DNA of 64,000 bases from Hymenobacter guriensis. GTDB taxonomy: Bacteria; Bacteroidota; Bacteroidia; Cytophagales; Hymenobacteraceae. Below, piece by piece: positions 36,943 through 44,180 of the stretch. The DNA lies in the NCBI RefSeq assembly GCF_015773195.1, contig NZ_JADWYK010000012.1:1-64000 (forward strand), written 5' to 3'. The translations under genes and the position numbers were made by a program. Every line of letters starts with the position of its first letter. The stretch's first letter is position 1. Under the pieces are notes generated by a model, which worked only from the letters and a program-made list of their open reading frames with translations, was not told the origin of the DNA and made no database searches.

Positions 36943-37770
36943 ATGTCAGCGCCTACCACATCGGGAGCCGATTTCATTGCCCAGAAAACCACGGAGGAGC
37001 TGCTGTTCCTAGCCCGTAATCCATCCTTGTACCACCAGAGCCTGGTAGATGCCGCCCGGCGCGAGCTGCAGCGGCGCGGCCAGCTACCCATGGCAGAGGC
37101 CCCAGCCGCCCCCGATACGCTCACCGACAACTGGGAAGCCGAGCCCGAAGCGGGGTCCGGCTGGCCCCGGCTGGTGCTGGGCGGCCTGGGTGCGCTGGCG
37201 CTGGCCGGCGGCCTGTGGTGGGCCACTCACCGCGAGGCTCCTGCGGCAGCGGCCGCTGCCCCCAAGGGTCCGCCCGTGCTGGTATCGGTTGAAACCCACC
37301 AGATGCCCACCTTCGCGGCGGAAATTGAGGCCGATCTGAAAAATCTGAAGCGGCTGCTGCCCGCCACCGAGCGGCAGGATACCACTGCCACCCGCAAGTA
37401 CCTGCTGCTGGCCCGCCGCTTCTGGGCGGCTGAACACCAGACCGTGTTTTTCCTCGACAACCTTCCCCGCGTTGCCGCCGACTCTACCCTTATCGGTCAG
37501 GCCGGCCTGATAGACCAGGAGTGGCACCGCCTCACCAGCGCGCTGGTGTACAACCACAACCTGCGCCCCGTCATGACCGAGCGCATAGCCCTGATGCGCG
37601 ACATTGCCCACCGCCGCATGGAAGCCCTCATTCTGCTGAAAGGCCGCTACCAGCAGGGCCTGCCGCTGGGGGGCAAGGATCTGGAGGCCACCCTGCAGCC
37701 CGTGCCCAACCTGCTGGCCGAGCTGGAGGGCCGTCAGGCAACTATTGAGGGCGGACAAATCGGGCGCTAA
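36943..37770 (+). CDS. Single-pass membrane protein sharing the rhomboid's N-terminal domain
   Basis: A 275-residue protein. Residues about 1-50 form a small soluble domain (KTTEELLFLARN...AARRELQRRGQLP) that is clearly similar to the N-terminus of the rhomboid protease encoded 30 bases downstream (KTNAELLYMAQQ...AVRELQQRGLIP). An acidic linker, one Gly/Ala-rich membrane segment (LVLGGLGALALAGGLWWA, about 81-98) and an Ala/Pro-rich hinge lead into a helical domain of about 175 residues with no family I recognise. The shared domain, adjacency and a membrane segment rich in small helix-breaking residues make it a candidate partner or substrate of the rhomboid; that is inference. Confidence 0.75.
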   Translation: MSAPTTSGADFIAQKTTEELLFLARNPSLYHQSLVDAARRELQRRGQLPMAEAPAAPDTLTDNWEAEPEAGSGWPRLVLGGLGALALAGGLWWATHREAPAAAAAAPKGPPVLVSVETHQMPTFAAEIEADLKNLKRLLPATERQDTTATRKYLLLARRFWAAEHQTVFFLDNLPRVAADSTLIGQAGLIDQEWHRLTSALVYNHNLRPVMTERIALMRDIAHRRMEALILLKGRYQQGLPLGGKDLEATLQPVPNLLAELEGRQATIEGGQIGR

Positions 37771-37800
37771 CAACCGGCCCCTGCGGGGGTTTAGCAACGT

Positions 37801-38673
37801 ATGGCTGACCTCCCGCCCGATCTTACGCCCCTTGCCCAACTGCTGGCCCGCAAAACCAACGCCGAGCTGCTGTACATGGCCCAGCAGGCCCACCGCTACC
37901 CCCCGGAATTGGGCCAGGGGGCCGTGCGCGAGCTGCAGCAGCGCGGCCTGATTCCACTGGAGCTGCCCGAAGCCGGGCCGCCACCAGTTACCCCAGCCCC
38001 CGAGCCTACCGGAACGTGGCTGGGTCTGCTCTGGCAGTTGCTGGGAGGCATATTCCGGCCCCGGGCAGGCTACTATATTACGCCCCTATTGCTGCTGGGC
38101 AACCTAGCCGTGTTCGGGCTGATGGCGGCCAGCGGGGTACATGTGTGGGAGCCAACCGGCAAGGAGCTGGTGGCCTGGGGCTCCAACTTTTCGCCCTTGG
38201 TGCCGGAGCAGCCCTGGCGGCTGGTTTCTTGCTTGTTTCTGCACGCCGGCCCGGCTCACCTGCTGCTGAACCTGGGCGCCTTGCTGCTGCTGGGGTTGCT
38301 GGCCGAAGACAAGGTAGGCTCCAGGCGCTGGCTCCTGGCGTACCTGGTGAGCGGCGTGGGCGGCAGCCTGGTCAGTTTGTGGTGGCACAGCCGCGGCATC
38401 AATTCGGTGGGGGCTTCGGGCGCTATCTTCGGGCTGTATGGCCTGCTACTGGCCCTGCTGCTCACCCGGACGCTACCTGTTACCCGCGAAGACCGGGGCG
38501 GCATTATCGGGCTGCTGCTGTACTTTGCCCTCAGCAGCCTGTTGGGAGGCCTCGAAGGGCCGAACACCGATAACGCCGCCCATATTGGCGGGCTGCTGAC
38601 GGGTATTTTCGTGGGCTTCGTGCTGGCGGCCGTTTCGGGCAAGCCAAAGTCTGATACACTGTCGGCAGAGTAA
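37801..38673 (+). CDS. Rhomboid-family intramembrane serine protease
   Basis: A 290-residue polytopic protease that cuts membrane proteins inside or next to the bilayer. The catalytic dyad is present: Ser206 in NSVGASGAIFG and His261 in AAHIGGLLTG. Other rhomboid features are RLVSCLFLHAGPAHLLLNLGAL (the H-A-x-x-H-like loop) and about six membrane helices. Residues 1-52 form a soluble helical domain also found in the preceding gene product. The two genes are 30 bases apart and almost certainly co-transcribed. Confidence 0.93.
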   Translation: MADLPPDLTPLAQLLARKTNAELLYMAQQAHRYPPELGQGAVRELQQRGLIPLELPEAGPPPVTPAPEPTGTWLGLLWQLLGGIFRPRAGYYITPLLLLGNLAVFGLMAASGVHVWEPTGKELVAWGSNFSPLVPEQPWRLVSCLFLHAGPAHLLLNLGALLLLGLLAEDKVGSRRWLLAYLVSGVGGSLVSLWWHSRGINSVGASGAIFGLYGLLLALLLTRTLPVTREDRGGIIGLLLYFALSSLLGGLEGPNTDNAAHIGGLLTGIFVGFVLAAVSGKPKSDTLSAE

Positions 38674-38764
38674 GGCTATAGGCCTGCTACCGTTCTTTCC
38701 GTAAGTTACCCTGGCTGCGCCGGCTACGCTGGCAGGCTTTTTTCACGCTTTTTTCTGCACCCGT

Positions 38765-39940
38765 ATGGCTGACGCGCCCCTTCCGCCCACCAACGACGAC
38801 GCTCCGCTGCCCGAAAAAGGCCCCTCGCGCCTGCGCCGGGCCGCGCAGGCCGTGAGCCGGGCCGCCCGCCTGCCCTTCGACGGGCTGGGCTACCTCTACC
38901 GCACGGGCCAGGAAAACAAGCACTTCACCCTGCCGGTGCTCAATGGGGCTTTCGGCGACCAGCTGGCTTCCCGCCACGACCCGCGTGCCATCCGCCTGAG
39001 CTTCCGCCGCCACGATGCTGATGTATCCGTGAGTCAGCTGCGCCTCTCGGCCGAGCGCCGCAAAACCGTGGTATTCCTGCACGGCCTTATGGGCGACGAG
39101 TACATCTGGCAAACCGGCCCCGAGCCAGCGGTGCGATACGGCCCGCGCCTGCAGCAGGAGGTGCCGGTGCATTGCCTCTACGTGCGCTACAACACGGGCC
39201 TGCACATTTCCGAGAATGGCCGGACCCTGCACCACCTGCTCGCGGAACTGGTAGCCGCCTATCCTGAGGCCACCGAGGAACTGGTGCTGGTAGGCCACAG
39301 CATGGGCGGCCTGGTCATTCGCTCGGCGGGGCACTACGCGTCGGTGTCAACGAAGCATGAGGAAGCAGGTAGCTCCGGCTCAAATGAGGAAAGCCAACCA
39401 GCAACCGAAAACCAGGAACTGACAACTGACAACTCGCCACTGACAACCAGCAACTGGCCCAGCCGCCTGAAGTCCGTATTTCTACTTGGAGTACCGAATG
39501 AAGGGTCGTTTCTGGAGCAGAACAGCCACCTCACGTCCACGGTGCTGCGCAAAATCAACCTGCGGCCCACGCGCTTTATCAGCGGCCTGCTCGACAAACG
39601 CAGCAACGGCATCAAGGACCTGCGCCACGCCCGGCTGGTGGACGAGGACTGGCTCAGCCCCCACGCCGACGACCTGCTGCCCCCGCGCACGGTGGTGCCA
39701 CCCCTGCCGGGCGTGCACTACCACGTGCTGGTGGCTTCCGTGCTGAAATCCGTGGGCTCGGCCCTGGCCGACTACTTCGGCGACGGACTGGTAGGCACCG
39801 GCAGTGCCCGCGGCACCATCTTCGGCGACCCCGCTTTGCCCCTCGACATCTACGTGAGTACCCGCACCTTTGCCCAGCAGCACCACGGTACGCTGCTGGC
39901 CAATGAGGAGGTGTATCAGTACCTGCGGGAGCAGGTATAG
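38765..39940 (+). CDS. Alpha/beta hydrolase (PGAP1/lipase-like) with a repeat-encoded insertion
   Basis: A 391-residue alpha/beta hydrolase with the oxyanion segment VVFLHGLMGDEYIW and nucleophile Ser179 in GHSMGG, likely an esterase or lipase acting in the cytoplasm (no signal peptide). Residues about 195-232 (Ser/Thr/Glu/Asn-rich, no aromatics) interrupt the fold between the nucleophile helix and the next strand (SVFLLGVPNEGS). They are encoded by DNA that looks like an intergenic repeat (39396-39455). The frame is kept, so the protein is probably functional with an extra loop. The substrate is unknown. Confidence 0.88.
   Translation: MADAPLPPTNDDAPLPEKGPSRLRRAAQAVSRAARLPFDGLGYLYRTGQENKHFTLPVLNGAFGDQLASRHDPRAIRLSFRRHDADVSVSQLRLSAERRKTVVFLHGLMGDEYIWQTGPEPAVRYGPRLQQEVPVHCLYVRYNTGLHISENGRTLHHLLAELVAAYPEATEELVLVGHSMGGLVIRSAGHYASVSTKHEEAGSSGSNEESQPATENQELTTDNSPLTTSNWPSRLKSVFLLGVPNEGSFLEQNSHLTSTVLRKINLRPTRFISGLLDKRSNGIKDLRHARLVDEDWLSPHADDLLPPRTVVPPLPGVHYHVLVASVLKSVGSALADYFGDGLVGTGSARGTIFGDPALPLDIYVSTRTFAQQHHGTLLANEEVYQYLREQV
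39396..39455 (+). repeat. Intergenic-type repeat inserted in frame in a gene
   Basis: Iterated units AACCAGCAACC, AACCAGGAACTGACAACTGAC, ACTGACAACCAGCAACT. The same units occur between genes at 26570-26616, 13158-13175 and, inverted, 21172-21240. Here the length keeps the hydrolase frame open. Confidence 0.7.
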
Positions 39941-39942
39941 TA

Positions 39943-40021
39943 TGTCATTCCGAGCAGCGCGAGGAATCTGGGCTCATTACTGTAGTGCTAACCCAGATTC
40001 CTCGCGCTGCTCGGAATGACA
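39943..40021. repeat. Dispersed hairpin repeat between convergent genes, type GTCATTCCGA
   Basis: Perfect 30-bp inverted repeat (39943-39972 and 39992-40021, 19-base loop) filling the space between the stops of the hydrolase and the GH31 gene. Same family as 7515-7580. No T-run, so any termination would depend on the stem. Confidence 0.85.
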
Positions 40022-40023
40022 GC

Positions 40024-42450
40024 TTAGCTTACTTTCACCTCCCCGAACCCCGCCGGAACCACCACGCCCGGCAGCGTCAGGCCGGTTTCCGTAGTTACCG
40101 GCATTGCTTCGGCAGTCTGGCCGTCTACCACAAGCGTATCGACGGCGAAGGGTACACCGTGGAGTATTATCTGGCAGGTTTGATACGTGGGCTGATAGTC
40201 GCCCTCGATTTTCTGGCGCAGCGTCAAGGCTTTGCCAGTGCCCGACACGGTGAACCGGCGGGTGGTGCGCTGGCCTTTCTCGTAGCCGTAGCCTTCGCCA
40301 CCGTCGTCGTAGAGCACGCTCAGGGTTTCGCCTTCGGTGTAGTACACGTGCAGGGTAAGCTGCTCCACGGTTTGCTGGCCCACGTACTGCATCAGCGGGT
40401 ACATGGGCACTACGGCGCCGGCACGCACAAACAGCGGAATCCGGTCGAGGCCGGCGCTGGCCCACACTTCGGCGCCCCCGGTTTTGGGCTCGTCGGTCCA
40501 GTAGTAGAACCACTCGCCACGGGGCAAATACATCCAGCGGCCATCGGCCCCGGTCTGGGTGATGGGGCACACCAGCAGATGGTCGCCGAGGCTGAACTCA
40601 GCCATGCGCAGGTAGGTGTCGGTATCGTTCTGGTCGAGGAAGGCCAGGGGGCGCAGCATGGGCGTGCCCTCCGTCACGTACTGCCAGAAGGTGCTGTACA
40701 TATAGGGCAGCAGGCGGTAGCGCAGCTCAATAAATGACTTGGCCAGCGCCATGTACTGCTCCCCGAACGACCAGGGCTCCTGGTCGCCATGGTCGCCGGA
40801 ACTGTGGGTGCGGAAGAACGGGTGGAAGGCGCCCAGGGCCACCCAACGCACATACAGCTCCCCGTCGGGCGTGTCGATGAAGCCGCCAATGTCGGACCCC
40901 ACGAAGGAGAAACCCGAAATACTCAGGCGCTGGCACTGGATGTTGGCCAGCCAGAGGTGCTCCCAGGAGGCAATGTTGTCGCCGGTCCAGCCGGAGGAGT
41001 AGCGCTGCCCGCCGGCGTAGGTGCTACGCGTGATGGTAAAGGGCCGGTTGGGGTAGGCAAAGCGCTTCACACCGTCGTTGGTAGCGCGGGCCATCTGCAT
41101 GCCGTAAATGTTGTGGGCCTTCTTGTGGGTGCCGGGCTGCCCGTCGTAGTCGAAGCGCACGTCGTCGGGGAAGGTGCCTTTCTCGAACACGGCGGGCTCG
41201 TTCATGTCGTTCCACACGCCCTTCACGCCGGTTTCCTGAATCAGGCCCTTGAACAGGCCGGCCCACCACTCGCGCACGTCGGGGCGGGTGAAGTCGGGGA
41301 AGTTGCAGAGACCAGGCCACACCGAGCCTTTCATCAGCGGCCCGTCGCCGCGGCGGCAGAAGTAGTCCTTTTCCAGCGCCTCGGTGTACACCGGGTAGTT
41401 GGGGTCAATCTTGATGCCGGGGTCGATGATGACAATGGTCTTGAAGCCGTCCTCGGCCAGCTCCCGCACCATGCGCTGGGGCTCGGGGAAGTGCTGGGGG
41501 CTCCAGGTAAAGCACCGGAACCCATCCATGTAGTCGATGTCGAGGTAGATGGCGTCGCAGGGAATCTGCCGGTCGCGGAAGCCCTGGGCTATTTGCTTCA
41601 CGTTGCTCTCGGGGAAGTAGCTCCACTTGCACTGGTGGTAGCCCAGGGCCCAGAGCGGGGGCAGCTCGGGCGTGCCCGTGAGGCGCGTGTATTCCTGGGT
41701 GACTTCGAGCAGCGTGGGGCCGTAGATGAAATAGTAGTTCATTTCCCCGCCCATGGCCCAGAAGCTGGTCACATCGGCGCGCTCGGCCGCGAAGTCGAAA
41801 AACGACTTAAAGGAGTTGTCGAAAAAGATGCCGTGGGCAATCTTCTGGTGCAGCTCCAGGTAAAACGGAATGTTCTTGTAGAGCGGGTCGGAGCCTTTCA
41901 CGTAGCCGTACGTGTCGGTGCCCCAGTTGCAGTAGCGCTTACCGCGCAGGTTCATGTTGTCGGGCTTGTCGCCGAGGCCGTAGTAGTGCACCCCGCTCTG
42001 CACCTGCTTGCTCATCTTCACGATGTCGTTGCCGGTTTCGTACTCGTACTCCCAGTGGAAGCCCTTTTCGTCGGCGGAAAGCAGCGTGCCCGAGCGGTCC
42101 AGGATGCGCACCCCGGCGTTTTCCTTGCTGATGGTGCAGATCAGCCGCTCGGTGGTGATGCGGAAGTGGTCGGGCTTTTCCTTGAACTCCAGAAACTCGA
42201 TTTCCCGGCGGGCCTGCTCCGGCGGAATGGCGTAGCTGAAGTCCTCGGTGAAGCGCCCGTCGGCGGCGTAGCGGAAGCGCAGGATCTTGTCGGTTACCAC
42301 GTACAGGGCCAGCTGCACCCCGTTGTCGCACTGAAACAAAAAGCCCGTATCGGTGGTCTGACAACTTACAACCCGGCCGGGGAAAAGCTCCTGCTTTCGC
42401 GCCGCCAGATCGTTGATCATGTAATTGTTGTCCTGAATATTGTCGGCCAT
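40024..42450 (-). CDS. Glycoside hydrolase family 31 alpha-glucosidase
   Basis: An 808-residue GH31 retaining alpha-glucosidase/alpha-xylosidase. After an N-terminal beta domain, the barrel shows YHQCKWSYFP, the nucleophile Asp415 in GVWNDMNEPAVF and the acid/base Asp491 in SGWTGDNIASW; C-terminal beta domains follow (PLFVRAGAVVP). There is no signal peptide, so it should act on intracellular alpha-glucans, in keeping with the branching enzyme gene 1.7 kb away. The leader contains a hairpin with a T-run between a -7-like element and the ATG, suggesting attenuation. Exact linkage specificity is not decided. Confidence 0.95.
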   Translation of the reverse strand: MADNIQDNNYMINDLAARKQELFPGRVVSCQTTDTGFLFQCDNGVQLALYVVTDKILRFRYAADGRFTEDFSYAIPPEQARREIEFLEFKEKPDHFRITTERLICTISKENAGVRILDRSGTLLSADEKGFHWEYEYETGNDIVKMSKQVQSGVHYYGLGDKPDNMNLRGKRYCNWGTDTYGYVKGSDPLYKNIPFYLELHQKIAHGIFFDNSFKSFFDFAAERADVTSFWAMGGEMNYYFIYGPTLLEVTQEYTRLTGTPELPPLWALGYHQCKWSYFPESNVKQIAQGFRDRQIPCDAIYLDIDYMDGFRCFTWSPQHFPEPQRMVRELAEDGFKTIVIIDPGIKIDPNYPVYTEALEKDYFCRRGDGPLMKGSVWPGLCNFPDFTRPDVREWWAGLFKGLIQETGVKGVWNDMNEPAVFEKGTFPDDVRFDYDGQPGTHKKAHNIYGMQMARATNDGVKRFAYPNRPFTITRSTYAGGQRYSSGWTGDNIASWEHLWLANIQCQRLSISGFSFVGSDIGGFIDTPDGELYVRWVALGAFHPFFRTHSSGDHGDQEPWSFGEQYMALAKSFIELRYRLLPYMYSTFWQYVTEGTPMLRPLAFLDQNDTDTYLRMAEFSLGDHLLVCPITQTGADGRWMYLPRGEWFYYWTDEPKTGGAEVWASAGLDRIPLFVRAGAVVPMYPLMQYVGQQTVEQLTLHVYYTEGETLSVLYDDGGEGYGYEKGQRTTRRFTVSGTGKALTLRQKIEGDYQPTYQTCQIILHGVPFAVDTLVVDGQTAEAMPVTTETGLTLPGVVVPAGFGEVKVS

Positions 42451-42470
42451 GAAGAGGAAGTAGGGCAGCT

Positions 42471-42495
42471 GAAAAAAAGTCCGGCCAGGCCGGAC
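42471..42495 (-). terminator. Terminator-like hairpin in the GH31 leader (possible attenuator)
   Basis: On the minus strand GTCCGGCC-T-GGCCGGAC is followed at once by TTTTTTT, 20 bases before the GH31 ATG. The upstream gene is divergent, so it cannot be that gene's terminator. Confidence 0.6.
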
Positions 42496-42511
42496 GAGCA
42501 GAGTTTACCGT

Positions 42512-42519
42512 GCAAGGTA
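42512..42519 (-). promoter_or_regulatory. Possible -7 element of the GH31 gene
   Basis: TACCTTGC on the minus strand, close to TAnnTTTG, lies just upstream of the leader hairpin. No matching TTG is seen. Confidence 0.3.
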
Positions 42520-42633
42520 AAAACGATTAACAGGATTTTTCTCCACTATTCGCCCGCTAAAGCGCAAACTTGCCTAGGATGCTCCACGAATACGGAGTTT
42601 ATTTGGCTTCCTGTTTAGCTTGCTGCTCCGACT

Positions 42634-43596
42634 ATGAAGGTACTATTGCTTGGCTGGGACGAGCCGCAGAACGCGGAAACGCCCGCCCTTACCTCACTGG
42701 CCCTCACGCAGGCCCTGGCCCCCGATACCGCTACTGTGCTGCTGCCCACCCTGCCGGCGGATGCGGCCGATTTTCCCGCTTCGGCTGAAGTAACGGGCCT
42801 GGGCAACCTCTCGATGTCGGAGCTGCAGGCCGCCGTAGATGCTGCCCGTGCCTCGGCGCCCCAGCGCGGCGCCTGGCAGGCGCCTGTCTCGCCCTACATC
42901 GGGGCCAGCGAAGCAGCGGCTCCTGCGGCAGCCGGCACGGTATCTGCCGCCCCCACGGCGCAGCCCGCCCTGCTGGTGGCCGATGCGTTTGAGGCCGAAG
43001 GCGGGGAACCAGCCACCGATGAAGCTGCCGACCTGAGCCAGCCCGAAAACAACCTGAGCATGCAGGTTGAGGTCGAAGCAACTCCCGAAACGGAAGCCGC
43101 GCCGGAAACGGCTGCAGCTGGTAGCTGGCTGCCCGGAGCAGCCGAACGGGCCACCCCTGACGAAGCCCTGGCTGTGCTGCGCAATCCGTCCGACGTACCC
43201 GGCGACCTGAACTTCCGCGTGATTCAGTACGCGCGGTTTGCCACGCCGCTGGCGCTGAGCAAGCCGTTTGAGGTGATTTATGCCGGCGACTGGCCCACGT
43301 GGCTGGCGGCGCTGGAAATCCGGCAACGCACGGGCTGCCCCCTGGTTTTGCGCGTCGATTCCCTGGCCCAGGACCGCCCCACCGCCGACGACCGGGGCTG
43401 GGCCCAGGCCCTGGAGCGGCTGGCTTTGCGCCGTGCCGATGTCATTCTCACTTCTTCTGAGGACCTTTGCCACCGCGTACGCCAGCTTTACGGCATCCCG
43501 CTGCGCCGCATGCGCGTGCAGCCGGCCCACACTGATGCCGCTGAGGTTGCCCGTACCGTGCGCGACACCCTCACGGAGCTGGCCGCTTCTGCCTGA
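42634..43596 (+). CDS. Truncated glycogen/starch-synthase-like glycosyltransferase domain
   Basis: A 320-residue protein whose ends resemble the N-terminal half of GT-B glycogen-synthase-like glycosyltransferases: the opening MKVLLLGWDEPQNAETPALTSLALTQAL parallels their first strand, and residues about 195-305 (VIYAGDWPTWLAALEIRQRTGCPLVLRVDS...ADVILTSSEDLCHRVRQLYGIP) parallel the H-D-W loop and following strands. The key His of the usual HDW is replaced (AGDW), the Gly-rich acceptor loop is absent, an Ala/Glu-rich insert fills about 90-175, and the whole C-terminal nucleotide-sugar domain is missing. It is therefore unlikely to be catalytic and may be regulatory or a relic. It sits among alpha-glucan genes. 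Confidence 0.7.
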   Translation: MKVLLLGWDEPQNAETPALTSLALTQALAPDTATVLLPTLPADAADFPASAEVTGLGNLSMSELQAAVDAARASAPQRGAWQAPVSPYIGASEAAAPAAAGTVSAAPTAQPALLVADAFEAEGGEPATDEAADLSQPENNLSMQVEVEATPETEAAPETAAAGSWLPGAAERATPDEALAVLRNPSDVPGDLNFRVIQYARFATPLALSKPFEVIYAGDWPTWLAALEIRQRTGCPLVLRVDSLAQDRPTADDRGWAQALERLALRRADVILTSSEDLCHRVRQLYGIPLRRMRVQPAHTDAAEVARTVRDTLTELAASA

Positions 43597-43612
43597 TTCC
43601 TTTTTGATTTGT

Positions 43613-44077
43613 ATGACTCCTGAACACACCTTCGACGCCGAGCTGGAACTGGATGCGGAAAGCGGCGGCGTGTTTGCCCGCATGCCCTTCAGCGTGCCCG
43701 ACACCTACGGCGTACGCGGCCTGCTGCCCATTCACGCTACCATCGACGGCTTTCCCTACCGCGGCAGCCTCACCCCTCTCGGCGACGGCACTCACGCCCT
43801 GCTGATTCAAAAGCAGATCCGCAACGCCATCAATAAAACCTGGGCCCAGACGGTGCACATCACTCTCTCCCGCGACACCGAGGAGCGCATCGTCACCGTA
43901 CCCGACGACCTGGCTGCTGCCCTCTCCCGCGCCGGCCTGCGTCAGCGCTTCGACGAGCTTTCCTTCACCCACCGCAAAGAGTTTGTGCAGGGAATTGAGC
44001 GCTCCAAGAAATACGAAACCCGCCTGCGCCGCATCGATGATGCCGTGGAGCGCATAGCTGCCGGTCGCAAGCCGTAA
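43613..44077 (+). CDS. DUF1905/YdeI-like domain protein
   Basis: A 154-residue protein with a DUF1905 beta-barrel (FDAELELDAESGGVFARMPFSVPDTYG...RGLLPIHATIDGFPYRGSLTPLG) followed by a helical YdeI/OmpD-associated region with the typical DELSFTHRKEFVQGIERSKKYETR. Function is poorly known; relatives are named for bacteriocin protection. The ATG at 43613 is 16 bases behind the stop of the preceding gene, so the two are probably co-transcribed. An exact hairpin separates it from the convergent glgB. Confidence 0.88.
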   Translation: MTPEHTFDAELELDAESGGVFARMPFSVPDTYGVRGLLPIHATIDGFPYRGSLTPLGDGTHALLIQKQIRNAINKTWAQTVHITLSRDTEERIVTVPDDLAAALSRAGLRQRFDELSFTHRKEFVQGIERSKKYETRLRRIDDAVERIAAGRKP

Positions 44078-44089
44078 CAGAGCTTACCC

Positions 44090-44174
44090 AAACGGACATT
44101 CCGAATGAAAGCGACGAAGTTGAGGTAGGCCTTTCCGCCACTAGCTTCGTCGCTTTCATTCGGAATGTCCGTTT
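44090..44174. repeat. Perfect hairpin between convergent genes, GGACATTCCGAATG type
   Basis: A 30-bp perfect inverted repeat (44090-44119 and 44145-44174) fills the space between the DUF1905 and glgB stops. The ACATTCCGAA core relates it to the hairpins at 7515 and 39943, though the rest differs. Confidence 0.8.
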
Positions 44175-44180
44175 ACTGTG

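Noticed and set aside
40789..42618. 609-codon open frame antisense to the GH31 gene
   Set aside because: Shadow of a well-supported enzyme. The same holds for long antisense frames at 35032-36234, 48970-50205, 57787-58875 and 62620-63819.
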